Assembly (NCBI GenBank): GCA_024701455.1
Contig: JABXYP010000001.1
Location: 1,182,001-1,246,000, forward strand
Direction of reading: 5' to 3'
DNA: 64,000 nt
Source of the DNA: Bacillus sp. A301a_S52
Lineage (GTDB): Bacteria; Bacillota; Bacilli; Bacillales; Salisediminibacteriaceae
The notes under the pieces are model-generated. The model had not been told where the DNA came from. It did no database searches and worked only from the letters and a program-made list of their open reading frames with translations. Below are positions 25,638 to 34,651 of this stretch, in pieces. The first letter of the stretch is position 1. Each line of letters opens with the position of its first letter. The position numbers and the translations under genes were made by a program.

Positions 25638-27050
25638 TTAGTTTGGGTAATAATAATCCGATGTGCCGGGAGTGACGAGCCCATGCTCTTCAAGGTCTAG
25701 AACGAAGAGGTAGAACAGTTCAGCTTCCATCTCCAGATCTTCATGGGTGATCAGTTCTTGATCGATCATTGAAATGAGCCAGAGGTCGTCCTCTGTTAAT
25801 AGTTCTCCATAAAATTCGCCATATTCCTCTGGATCAAATTCCGATTCTGTTGTTTCTTCCCAGTAAATCCAAGAAGCTTTTTCTAGTATATAATCATTAT
25901 ACGTATGCGTGATATCTGATGCTATATCTGACAATAGATTTCCTGTAATGTTCTCTCGGTCGTTACCATAAAAGATAAAATCTGTTTCAGAATCATATGT
26001 TAAGTTATTAGTAAAGGAAGCTTCTACGTTAAATGGTATGCCCTCGTACTCAATTTGAGCCGTAAATGTTAGCTTATTTTCCGTGATATAACCGTCTTCA
26101 ATTAAAAAGCTTGCGGTTACCGTGTCACTTAAATTCTCCAAGTCATTCACTTTTTTCTTAAACTGTTTTTTAGCTTCTTTAGCATCCATGGCAGTGAGTT
26201 CTTTATAGAGTTTTGCCATGTCTTCATCCTCTTCAATACGCTCGAATGAATAAAGTACTGCATCGGTCAATAACGCCAACTCAAACTCACTCATAAGCCA
26301 TTCATCATCTTCTGTCAGTAACGTCTCCTCATGGTTTTCCTCCATGTAAGCAAAGATCTGGCCGATCATAAACGCCTGTAATTGGTCTGTTTTTTCATCA
26401 CTATTAAAGATGTTTTCTGCTTGCGCTAACGGCTGGGTTAACTGCTTTTCTTTAAAGTACTCTTCAAATAAAGGCATAAATAACGGATTAAACTCACCGG
26501 ATAAAAACTCTCCTGCTTCTTGATTATCTTCAAACCTATCAAATTCTGCTTGAACGCTTGGGATATTAGGTAAGATATAATATGAGAAGGCATCGATCAC
26601 GTCTGGCATAAACGAAACATAATGGTCAAGATCGATGGCCATTTCATCCTCATTACCATCTATATAAAGGTGAAAGGGCATATCTAATGCCATCTGTCCA
26701 CTATGTATATCACTAGTAATTTGCAAGGTTGTGGCAAGTTCAAGAACCTTCTTTTCATTATCTAACGTCATGGTGCCTGAGCCTGATATAGAATCGGATA
26801 GGTCTTCAATCATCTCTACGATAGCGTCTCGATCCCCCTGAACGTCTACGCTAAATAGACTATCATCATATGTAATATTGAGATCAAACTCGCTCTCTAT
26901 TTGGACTGTGTCTTCAGCAAATAGTCGTTCGATACCGTGAGCTAGTTCAGCTTTAGGGGAGGTGAGAAGTGAATAGCCTAAAACGCCGCCTACGCTTAAA
27001 ATAATTAAACCAGCCAAGGTTATTCCAAGTGTTGTTTTTCTTGTTGCCAT
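25638..27050 (-). CDS. Anchored surface protein, paralogue 1 of 3 (unknown function)
   Basis: About 470 residues. One N-terminal membrane segment (LGITLAGLIILSVGGVLGYSLL) anchors a long acidic outside domain. The family block LLTSPKAELAHGIERLFAEDTVQIESEF follows the anchor, and the C-terminus ends with a small conserved module (LLTEDDLWLISMIDQELITHEDL...GLVTPGTSDYYYPN). The same blocks occur in the genes at 27589 and 29392. I do not recognise a named family or an enzyme motif. I take the ATG at 27050, with AAGGA about ten bases upstream; the ATG at 27062 overlaps that ribosome site. Very low pI fits an alkaliphile surface protein. Confidence 0.75.
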   Translation of the reverse strand: MATRKTTLGITLAGLIILSVGGVLGYSLLTSPKAELAHGIERLFAEDTVQIESEFDLNITYDDSLFSVDVQGDRDAIVEMIEDLSDSISGSGTMTLDNEKKVLELATTLQITSDIHSGQMALDMPFHLYIDGNEDEMAIDLDHYVSFMPDVIDAFSYYILPNIPSVQAEFDRFEDNQEAGEFLSGEFNPLFMPLFEEYFKEKQLTQPLAQAENIFNSDEKTDQLQAFMIGQIFAYMEENHEETLLTEDDEWLMSEFELALLTDAVLYSFERIEEDEDMAKLYKELTAMDAKEAKKQFKKKVNDLENLSDTVTASFLIEDGYITENKLTFTAQIEYEGIPFNVEASFTNNLTYDSETDFIFYGNDRENITGNLLSDIASDITHTYNDYILEKASWIYWEETTESEFDPEEYGEFYGELLTEDDLWLISMIDQELITHEDLEMEAELFYLFVLDLEEHGLVTPGTSDYYYPN

Positions 27051-27097
27051 AAAATCAATCATCCTTATCTATAACATAATTAGAAAATCACCGTCCT

Positions 27098-27106
27098 ATT
27101 ATCGCA
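27098..27106 (-). promoter_or_regulatory. Extended -10 promoter of surface protein 1
   Basis: On the minus strand TGCGATAAT (TG-N-GATAAT) lies about 50 bases before the start, behind the block TAACTAGGTATTTTA. The same arrangement stands before the two paralogues. Confidence 0.5.
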
Positions 27107-27417
27107 TAAAATACCTAGTTACTAAGTTTCGTTTTTTAACAGGGAATTAGTCATATAATGGGTCTCTATAAGGAACATTTGCCACAAATCGTAGGAATTG
27201 TAGGTGATAAATAAGTATTTATCCCTTATTTTGAGATTTTCACTAGACTATTATGAGGTTGAAATACAAAAAACGACATTAATCAACTCGGACATTGGCT
27301 GTTTTTAAGACAAAATACCTAAAAACAGTTGAGATGTAATGAGAAGAAACCGGTCACTTAGTTAATGAAAAAGGAATGTAATGTTACCTCAACCGAACAT
27401 AGATGTTAGAAATAAAA

Positions 27418-27447
27418 AATAGCTCTCACATAACGTGAGGGCTATTT
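27418..27447 (-). terminator. Terminator after surface protein 2
   Basis: Stem AATAGCTCTCAC / GTGAGGGCTATT with a five-base loop, flanked by A-rich sequence on the left and T-rich on the right, so it can work in both directions. It lies 140 bases past the end of the minus-strand gene at 27589. Confidence 0.7.
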
Positions 27448-27493
27448 TTATTTACTAAGTTTTGTCCCAGTCTCTGTTTGACGTGTGTTGAGC

Positions 27494-27586
27494 GTCAGTT
27501 AACGGCTGCTAATGTCTTGGTTCACTCAACGATCAATCAGAGGGAGAAGAACGAAAACTCCCACTGATTGGAGATTCGTTATATTA
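27494..27586 (+). repeat. Intergenic repeat (family A), right half only
   Basis: Starts at CGTCAGTTAACGGCTGC, keeps TAATGTCTTGGTTCACTCAA and the second hairpin (AATCAGAGGGA / TCCCACTGATT), and ends GATTCGTTATAT three bases before the stop codon of surface protein 2. The first hairpin's left arm is missing. Confidence 0.82.
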
Positions 27587-27588
27587 AG

Positions 27589-29064
27589 TTACGGTAAGTA
27601 CTGATCTGCCGTGCCAGGTGCCACAAGACCCTCAGCTTCTAAAGCCAGTACTTCTAAGTAAAACTCAGTTTCATCCATTCCCACATCTTCAGCTGTGACC
27701 TCTCCATCTTCAATAGCCGCAAAAAGGGCTAAATCGTCGTCCGTGAGTTCATAGTCTTGATATGACGTATCGTCGTTTTGATCAGGTGATGCTGGTGTGT
27801 CATCTGGCGTCATGATACCTTCAAACGCTTCATAATTCTCCATCATATATAAGGATACGTGATTTTCAATTATACTTTCGGCTTTTGCCTCATCAAATTC
27901 TTCTCTATCTTGCCCGTAGAAAGTAAATTCAGCATCGTCTCCGTACACTAATTGACTAGTCATCGACATAGTAGCTGACATGGTAACATCATCTAGCATT
28001 GGATCTCCTTCATCAAAGACTGATGGATTTACCTGTACTTCTGCCTCTTGTGTGATTGATGTGATAACGCCACCTTTAATGTTAAAACCGAACGTGAAGT
28101 CGCCGTTCAGACCTTCTTTTATATCATCAAGTTCTTCTTCCATTCCCTCTATATCCTCAGCCAATTTTTCTTTTATATCATCAATTTTTTCGTTACTGTA
28201 ATGGTAAAGGATGTCATCATATACCCTTAACATGTCGTCATCGTTTTTAACTTCTTTAAGGCTATAAATGAGTGCGTCGTAAAAAGTATTAATATCAGAA
28301 GAAAGATAGATCCAATCGCCTTCTTCAGTTAAAAAGGACTCTTGTTCAGCATTTAAATAATCGAACATGCTGATAGCTATAAATGACCCAAGTTCGGTTA
28401 CGTCATCAGAAATCTCTGAGTCGAATATACTCTCTTGTGTATCGAAAGTTTCAGTTATTTTTTTGCCACCTAAAATTTCCTCCGCAATCGGTGTAATGAC
28501 ATCAGTGAATTCTTCAGTGGCCCATTCTGCGGAGTAAGTGCCATCATTAAGTAAAGCGAGTGTTTCTTTAGCTTCTGGTATATGAGGGATAATATGATGG
28601 GCAGCAGTATATACCGCATCTTCTGTAAAGCCTACGTATGGATCTAAGTCCCAAGCGATCTCTTCTGCGTCTTGGTCCATGTAAAATTTCAATGGAATTT
28701 GCAAGGAAATAGGACTACCTTGAATATCTCCAGACACACCGTAGTTTACCCCAGCTTCCATAACCTTGTTTTCGGTATCAAGAATAACTGAGCTTGTCCC
28801 TGTAATATTTTCCATAATGTCTTTAAAAATATCAAAATAAATGGCCTCTTCACCATAAAGGTCCATGTCTTCCGCTGTGAAGTCAAAGTCGTAAGCTACT
28901 GAAAACTCACTGTCAATTTGAACAATATCTTCTTCGAGGAGATTTTCAAATGCTTTAGCGAGTTTCGCTTCCGGGCTAGATAGTAGAGAATAAAGATAGA
29001 CACCGGCAACAATTATGACGGCTAATCCGACAATACTAAAAATAAACTTTCCTTTTCCATTCAT
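27589..29064 (-). CDS. Anchored surface protein, paralogue 2 of 3 (unknown function)
   Basis: About 491 residues. N-terminal membrane anchor (FIFSIVGLAVIIVAGVYLYSLL), then the shared block SSPEAKLAKAFENLLEEDIVQIDSEFSV, a large acidic outside domain and the shared end module (ELTDDDLALFAAIEDGEVTAEDVG...GLVAPGTADQYLP). No Cys for a lipobox, so it is held by the uncleaved segment. I take the ATG at 29064 with AAGGTGG about ten bases before it, not the TTG at 29073. Function unknown; the two similar neighbours and their shared promoter pattern indicate local gene duplication and probably common control. Confidence 0.75.
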   Translation of the reverse strand: MNGKGKFIFSIVGLAVIIVAGVYLYSLLSSPEAKLAKAFENLLEEDIVQIDSEFSVAYDFDFTAEDMDLYGEEAIYFDIFKDIMENITGTSSVILDTENKVMEAGVNYGVSGDIQGSPISLQIPLKFYMDQDAEEIAWDLDPYVGFTEDAVYTAAHHIIPHIPEAKETLALLNDGTYSAEWATEEFTDVITPIAEEILGGKKITETFDTQESIFDSEISDDVTELGSFIAISMFDYLNAEQESFLTEEGDWIYLSSDINTFYDALIYSLKEVKNDDDMLRVYDDILYHYSNEKIDDIKEKLAEDIEGMEEELDDIKEGLNGDFTFGFNIKGGVITSITQEAEVQVNPSVFDEGDPMLDDVTMSATMSMTSQLVYGDDAEFTFYGQDREEFDEAKAESIIENHVSLYMMENYEAFEGIMTPDDTPASPDQNDDTSYQDYELTDDDLALFAAIEDGEVTAEDVGMDETEFYLEVLALEAEGLVAPGTADQYLP

Positions 29065-29116
29065 GAGATACAATCCACCTTATCTATAAAATAATAATAA
29101 ACAAACATACCGCCTT

Positions 29117-29125
29117 ATTATGCCA
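29117..29125 (-). promoter_or_regulatory. Extended -10 promoter of surface protein 2
   Basis: Minus strand TGGCATAAT, 53 bases before the start, behind TAACTAGTTAAAATA; matches the promoter blocks of the other two paralogues. Confidence 0.5.
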
Positions 29126-29342
29126 TATTTTAACTAGTTACTTAGATGCGTTTTTAAACAGGAATTTGGTCACGAAATGGATGATATGACTTGGAAAAAG
29201 GGTTTGTATAGGTGGGAAATGGTAATTGTTGCTGTCATTATGCCCTTAAATATTCCTTTTCTTCTATGTTATGCCCTTAAATATTACAAATTACGACAAA
29301 AGATATCATATGAATAATAGATTTATGAGCTAAAATGTCTAA

Positions 29343-29371
29343 AAAAAGGCAAGACCTCTATTAGGGGCTTA
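29343..29371 (-). terminator. Terminator after surface protein 3
   Basis: On the minus strand an imperfect stem AGGTAAGCCCCT / AGAGGTCTTGCCT is followed by a run of seven T residues, 20 bases after the stop of the gene at 29392. Confidence 0.65.
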
Positions 29372-29391
29372 CCTTTCTCAGAAATAGTGAA

Positions 29392-30918
29392 CTAGAGGCG
29401 TGGTAAATAATGAGCCGCCGTTCCCGGTTCTACTAGTCTAGCGAATTCCAGTTCAAGTACCCAGTTATACATATCCTCTTCCGAAAGGCCGAAATCCAGG
29501 TGAGTGACGTCTTGATTTTCGATCGCGTCTAGTTGTTCTTCTGTTACGTCATAATAATCATAATAATACTCGTAATCTTCTGGGGCATAATGCCAATCAT
29601 AATCATAATCATAATCATAGTCATAATCGTCATCCCACTCTTCATTAAACCACTCATCATAATCGTAGTCTTCATCATCCCGCCAATCCCAGTCGTAGTC
29701 ATAATCATAGTAAGTGCTGTAGCCTGGTGTATAATACGAGTCACTCCAATCCCCATAAAGCTCCATGAGGTAATTGTCTAATTCCTTGTCGAAGTCGTAA
29801 AAGAAGCCATCGAGGTCCGCTTTTTGGCGATCTTCTCCATATAACAAAAATGCTGCTTCATCGCCATAAGTGAAGGTACTAATACTTGATGTCGTACTTT
29901 CAGCTGTTATGCCGTTTTCACCATAAGTTGACGTCGTTTCCGTTTTCATGGTGACAATTTTATTTTGTTTGATTTCAAAGCTAATGGTCGTTTCACCAAT
30001 CGAGTATTCTTTAAATTCTTTAAAAGTGAGCTCTAACTCTTTAATTAAGTCGTCAAGGTCTTCTGAAGCAATACTCTCATATAAATTAGCCATGTCATCG
30101 TTATTCTCAATCTCTTCAAAGGCATAAAGGATGGCATCGACTAGTTCGTGATCGTCAAATGTGATGATGATCCAGCCATCTTCTTCTCGAATGAGTTGAT
30201 TGTCTTCACCTTGTGATTCAAAATTTTCTATTATGTTTGTAAGAATAAATTCAGTCAATTGGGCTTCTTCCTCACCCATCTCTAATTCAAATAAGCTTTC
30301 TTCTAATTCCCAGTCAATGACGTATGCTTTTCCTTCAAAATAATCTTTAATAATAGGCATGAAATAAGAGTCTAATTCATAAGCGGTAGAAGTGCCTGAA
30401 TAGTCGCCATTTTGTGATTGAGCAAACGTCTCTTTCACCTCTGGTATGTGAGGGAAAATATTATAAGATAAGACATCTATCATATCTGAGCTAAGGTTTG
30501 AATAAGCGTCTAAATCAATAACAATTTCATCGTTATTTTCATCTAAGTAAAGACGAAATGGCATACTAAGTGACACCTCATCACCGTAGATGTCTCCTGA
30601 GAGGTCATAATTTACCCCGATCTCAATAACTTTTTCTTTTTTGTCATAAATTACTGAACTGGTTCCTGACACTTCCTCCATTAAGTCAGTTAGCATCTTC
30701 GTTACTTTTTCCTCTTCATATGAATAGAAGACGTTTGAGTCAAAATCAAATTCATGATTCAGTGTAAATTCGCTTTCCACTTGCACGGATTCTTCTTCCA
30801 TTAATGCGTTAAAGGCACTGAATAGTTTAGCCTCGGGAGAAGAGAGTGATGAATATAGTAAAAGACTGCCAATAACGGCTGTTAAAGCTATAACGCTCAA
30901 AAATATTTTTCCTTTCAT
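29392..30918 (-). CDS. Anchored surface protein, paralogue 3 of 3, with Asp/Tyr-rich tract
   Basis: A 508-residue member of the same family: anchor (IFLSVIALTAVIGSLLLYSSL), block SSPEAKLFSAFNALMEEESVQVESEFTL, acidic domain and the end module (DVTEEQLDAIENQDVTHLDFG...RLVEPGTAAHYLPRL). It differs by an inserted low-complexity stretch of about 60 residues (roughly 395-455) made almost only of Asp, Tyr, Trp and Glu, encoded by TCATAA-type hexamer repeats at about 29560-29720. Such a tract is highly acidic and could bind cations or wall polymers; this is a guess. The ATG follows GAGAGAGGATC. Confidence 0.75.
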   Translation of the reverse strand: MKGKIFLSVIALTAVIGSLLLYSSLSSPEAKLFSAFNALMEEESVQVESEFTLNHEFDFDSNVFYSYEEEKVTKMLTDLMEEVSGTSSVIYDKKEKVIEIGVNYDLSGDIYGDEVSLSMPFRLYLDENNDEIVIDLDAYSNLSSDMIDVLSYNIFPHIPEVKETFAQSQNGDYSGTSTAYELDSYFMPIIKDYFEGKAYVIDWELEESLFELEMGEEEAQLTEFILTNIIENFESQGEDNQLIREEDGWIIITFDDHELVDAILYAFEEIENNDDMANLYESIASEDLDDLIKELELTFKEFKEYSIGETTISFEIKQNKIVTMKTETTSTYGENGITAESTTSSISTFTYGDEAAFLLYGEDRQKADLDGFFYDFDKELDNYLMELYGDWSDSYYTPGYSTYYDYDYDWDWRDDEDYDYDEWFNEEWDDDYDYDYDYDYDWHYAPEDYEYYYDYYDVTEEQLDAIENQDVTHLDFGLSEEDMYNWVLELEFARLVEPGTAAHYLPRL

Positions 30919-31030
30919 GATAGCGTGATCCTCTCTCTTTTTATGTTTTCATTTCACTTAATGTCATATATTCATCTTATTTTCTTACATGAACCATCCT
31001 TATCTGCAAAAAAATAAAATAACAGCTTTA

Positions 31031-31039
31031 ATTATGTCA
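31031..31039 (-). promoter_or_regulatory. Extended -10 promoter of surface protein 3
   Basis: Minus strand TGACATAAT, 113 bases before the start, behind TAACTAGCTTTTTTA; the third example of the block shared by the paralogues. Confidence 0.45.
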
Positions 31040-31437
31040 TAAAAAAGCTAGTTATTGAGATGTGATTTTTAATAGGTAAAAAGAGGTGAAAGGTGCGACT
31101 TTTTCAAATGAGGAGAAGTTTTTGGGGGTGGATTTATGTCGGTTAAAGTCGAAAATAAGACTTTATTCCTTTTATTTTAAAAAAATAATCACTTAATTAG
31201 TACAAAAAGGACAGAATGTGACAGAAAATAGCTTTATTTAAGGATATTGTCATGCTTTATAACCATATAATCACTTTTATTAGAATTATTAACCTTTAGT
31301 GGTAGAGGATTTCCCCTCCTATTTTGGATGTTGTTTGATTTTACCTGACATAAAGCAGCCCATCTCTTTATACAAGTATATCTGTTAAAAGGAAGTACCG
31401 GTTTTTTTGTAAGATAAATGAGAGGCTAACAAATAAG

Positions 31438-31472
31438 CCTGCTTCCACACAAGAATGTGAAAGCGGGCTTTA
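31438..31472 (-). terminator. Hairpin between surface protein 3 and the DUF2339 gene
   Basis: AAGCCTGCTTCCACAC pairs with TGTGAAAGCGGGCTTT around a short loop. It lies beyond the family A repeat that follows the minus-strand DUF2339 gene and probably ends that transcript. The rest of the gap from 31040 to 31437 shows nothing I can name. Confidence 0.6.
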
Positions 31473-31479
31473 CATGATT

Positions 31480-31630
31480 TATTACAGACAAGTGTCCGTA
31501 AAAATCCCGCATAAATAGAGAGGAGTGCCACTCTATTTATGCGGGAGCTAACGGCCGCTAATGTCTAATCAATTCAACTACCAATCAGTGGGGGAAGAAT
31601 GCCCCCACACTAATTGAGGTTTCGTTTTAT
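31480..31630 (+). repeat. Intergenic two-hairpin repeat (family A), full copy
   Basis: Complete copy from TATTACAGACAAGTG to TTTCGTTTTAT. Hairpin 1 is the best formed in the window: CCCGCATAAATAGAG pairs with CTCTATTTATGCGGG over 15 bp without mismatch, a covarying change from other copies. The stop codon of the DUF2339 gene (TAA on the minus strand, 31627-31629) lies inside the repeat end. Confidence 0.88.
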
Positions 31631-34170
31631 TGGACCTTTTCTTTAGAAGGTTGTTTGTCTGCTTCTAAATGTTTGCTTGCCACTTTTTGATAAATATAAG
31701 AAATGGCTAAAAGCATCACGCCAAAGGAAAAGTAGGCGATAATTTTGCTCCCTTCTGTCAAATAGGCAAAATCATAAAGGATTAATTTCCCAGTTGTCAG
31801 AAGTGTTAAGCCAAGCCCAATGCGGCGCATATAAATATATTTTTGCTTAAACCCGTACAAAATATAGCCGATGGCCACAGTTAAATAGACTAAACTAAAA
31901 ATGAAGCCAACATCGTCAAGTTTTAACTGAACGGTTAAGAATCCTCCAAGGATAGCTAAAAAATAAATAGCGAGCGTTGTTGGATAGAGTTCAGCATTTT
32001 TGAGCTCTGAGCGCACATAAGCTAGAAGTAATGCGCGCCCTCCAGTAAACACTATCACATTAAATCCGATTAACACGATTAAAGCGATGTAATGACTTAA
32101 TGTGTTGTCTCCGATAGATGTATTTAGAGCAGGGATTGAAAATGTGACCAAAATAGTCGTCGCGCTTCCTAAAAAGTAAAGCACCAAACATAGATATCCC
32201 ACAATACGATCATAGAGTAACGGGATTTGTTGAAGCGTGTAAGCTAATGCCAAACATATAAATACAAATAGCAGCCATTTATAAAATTCAAAATGGGTGA
32301 AATAAGATGGCACCCATAGCTCATAACGATAAAAACATTCAAATAAAACATAAATAAAAATGTTAATTAGCGTAAAATATTTGTACCCATTGATAAAATC
32401 AGTGAATCCGTTAAACAAGTAAGTACGCTCTCGTTTCGTTTGATCATGTACATAATAAATCATGACGACGACGAGCCCAATAATAATTGCGAGATACTTA
32501 AAGTGAAAATAAGAATGGGTGAATCCTTCTAAACGTTGTATCACTTCGATACAAAAGGTGGTCAAGGTTAGGCTGAAAATACCCCACCCAGCTTTTTCAA
32601 GCAGGCGTTGTTTATGTTTGTTCGCATAAAGCATAATGACAATACTTTGTACTAACCAGCCGAGGGCGAGCCACATGACGCCAAATTGAAAAGGAACAAA
32701 AAGAACAGCAAATGTTAAAGACGTGCTGTAAAATAATATTTTTGTCTGAATTTCTTTAGGTATTTGCCTGGAGGCCCATCGACCTAGAACGTAATAAAAC
32801 GCTGAGAAGCCAACAGCCAGTATACCAGTGTAACTGTCCCATTCAAGCCAATAAAATAAACCATACATCGCCAAACAACTAAAGGCAGTATTAGAACCTA
32901 ATAATGATATCCCCTGCCACTTTAACGCTGTTTTATGTTTGAATGGATAACTGATAGTCATCGTTAAATAAAGTAAGAAAATGATAATGGCATAAAACAT
33001 ACTTACGATTTTACTTGGTGAGGTTAGAACCAAGATAAAATAGGGGACTAAATTTAACCAAAAGCTTATGCTATGTACCATCGGCCATTGTTTGTGAAAT
33101 GACATCCACAAAATAGTCATGTTTAAGAAAAGAACGTAGCCCATCGCCATATAAACGTTGGTCTCTTCCAGCCCGACTAACGCGAAGAAAGAATAAAAGG
33201 GAAGATATCCGCCAATTAAACCGAACGTACAGATTGTTTTTGATTCATACCTTAGTGATATGGTTAACGTAATAGCGGTAACGGCGATTGCAAAAAGGAG
33301 AGCAGCAATTAAACTTATAATTTGTAATGAAAAATAGCTGAAAAAGATGGTGCCATATAAGACAGCTACGCCTCCTCCGATAATACCGAGAGCGAAGGTG
33401 TGCTTGTTTTTCCGAAAAAACCATTCACCACCTACGAGCATAAGGACACCTAGAACACTAAATAATCCGGCTTTAGCATAATCATTAAACCACGTGGCGT
33501 ATGAATACCTAAAAGCAGCGGCCACCCCTAAAATAATAAGGAGAATGCCGAGTTTATTAATCCAATTTAATCCTATTTTTAATTCTATTTGGTTTTGTTT
33601 GATACGTTTTTGAATGACCTCTTCTGTTAGTTCCTCGCTTGCAAGGGTCTCATAGCTAGATGCGGTGTTCGTGCGCAGTCCTTGTTTTTCATTAGCCAGC
33701 TTCTCTTTTTCTTCTTTAATAACTATGGAAATTTCATCGGATAGGTCATTTATTTTCTTCATAACAGACTGCTTCTCTTCTAAAAGAGAATGTTGCGCTT
33801 TTTCTTTTAGTTTGGCAACCTCATTTGCGGCCTGCCTTTCTAATTCTTGAAGGTGATTTTGTTCTGGACGGGTACTATTTTCAAAATACGTATAGATTTT
33901 TTCCTTAGACACTTTTAGAATGTTTAATTTTTCATCAAGTATTTGTTCGTGTAAAGCTGAACGAAGCCATCGATTTTCATCCTCTAATGCAGTGTAGCGA
34001 GAGCTTAAGTCATTAAGCCTTTTCATTTGTATGTCTTCTCGTTTGCGAAGCTCCTCATACTTTTGAATGAAGTCATTTGTTTCATATTCTTTTAGTAGTG
34101 CTGCCATTTCTTTCGTAAGCTGCTCTTGCTCAGCCTTTACGTTGAGCAATCTTTTTTTTATTTCAAACAC
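31627..34170 (-). CDS. DUF2339 family polytopic membrane protein
   Basis: An 847-residue protein. Residues about 1-165 are coiled-coil (KAEQEQLTKEMAALLKEYE..., RQAANEVAKLKEKAQHSLLEEKQSVMKK); after a basic linker the segment IGLNWINKLGILLIILGVAAAFRY opens a run of more than twenty membrane helices to the C-terminus. This is the DUF2339 layout, a family of unknown function widespread in bacteria. The ORF is intact and of normal length. It is a single-gene unit. Confidence 0.85.
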   Translation of the reverse strand: MFEIKKRLLNVKAEQEQLTKEMAALLKEYETNDFIQKYEELRKREDIQMKRLNDLSSRYTALEDENRWLRSALHEQILDEKLNILKVSKEKIYTYFENSTRPEQNHLQELERQAANEVAKLKEKAQHSLLEEKQSVMKKINDLSDEISIVIKEEKEKLANEKQGLRTNTASSYETLASEELTEEVIQKRIKQNQIELKIGLNWINKLGILLIILGVAAAFRYSYATWFNDYAKAGLFSVLGVLMLVGGEWFFRKNKHTFALGIIGGGVAVLYGTIFFSYFSLQIISLIAALLFAIAVTAITLTISLRYESKTICTFGLIGGYLPFYSFFALVGLEETNVYMAMGYVLFLNMTILWMSFHKQWPMVHSISFWLNLVPYFILVLTSPSKIVSMFYAIIIFLLYLTMTISYPFKHKTALKWQGISLLGSNTAFSCLAMYGLFYWLEWDSYTGILAVGFSAFYYVLGRWASRQIPKEIQTKILFYSTSLTFAVLFVPFQFGVMWLALGWLVQSIVIMLYANKHKQRLLEKAGWGIFSLTLTTFCIEVIQRLEGFTHSYFHFKYLAIIIGLVVVMIYYVHDQTKRERTYLFNGFTDFINGYKYFTLINIFIYVLFECFYRYELWVPSYFTHFEFYKWLLFVFICLALAYTLQQIPLLYDRIVGYLCLVLYFLGSATTILVTFSIPALNTSIGDNTLSHYIALIVLIGFNVIVFTGGRALLLAYVRSELKNAELYPTTLAIYFLAILGGFLTVQLKLDDVGFIFSLVYLTVAIGYILYGFKQKYIYMRRIGLGLTLLTTGKLILYDFAYLTEGSKIIAYFSFGVMLLAISYIYQKVASKHLEADKQPSKEKVQ

Positions 34171-34334
34171 GTGTACACCTGCCTTTATTCTGTTTAAGAG
34201 TGTGATCGGATAGTGAGTTGATCACTTACAATATCACCCATTATATAGGGAGAGGAAACAAACGGATAGGGGCTAAGGTCATAGCTTATTTAGGGTGTTT
34301 TTTATCCGCTGTCATATAGAGAGTATAGTTTTTT

Positions 34335-34556
34335 TATCACAGACAACCGTCCGTAAACCTCCCGGGTCAGGGGCAAAATAGAGAGGAGTGATCACTCTAT
34401 TTAGGCGGAAGCTAACGGACGCTAATGTCCTGATTGACTCGGGCCAACAGGATGTTGGTCACACAAGCGTTTTCGCAGGACGCGAAGACGTTAGCTTGTG
34501 TTCCTTATCAATGGGAGAAGAATGATAACTCCCGCTGAATGAAGGTTCGTTTTATT
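34335..34556 (+). repeat. Intergenic repeat (family A) interrupted by another element
   Basis: From TATCACAGACAACCG to GGTTCGTTTTATT. Hairpin 1 is extended by CGGGTCAGGGG. The usual sequence between GATTGACTC and TCAATGGGAG is replaced by a 64-base insert (34441-34504), and the copy then resumes with the second-hairpin end (ACTCCCGCTGAATGAAGG). It lies between divergent genes. Confidence 0.8.
34441..34504 (+). repeat. Small hairpin element (family C) nested in a family A repeat
   Basis: Two hairpins: CCAACA-GGA-TGTTGG, then ACACAAGC/GCTTGTGT enclosing TTCGC-AGGA-CGCGAA. It breaks the spacer of the surrounding family A copy exactly. Similar structured blocks seem familiar from alkaliphilic bacilli, but I cannot verify that here. 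Confidence 0.6.
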
Positions 34557-34651
34557 AAATGAGAGAAAAATGATAAAAGAAGTGCTGTTTGAAAGTACAA
34601 GAGGCTGGGAATAGACAGGAAAAAGGATGCCATTTAAGGAGGTTTTCACGT

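Noticed and set aside
29533..29781. Hydrophobic Ile-rich reading frame on the plus strand
   Set aside because: It is the antisense of the Asp/Tyr repeat tract (ATA/ATT codons mirror GAT/TAT). There is no ribosome site and composition is artificial.
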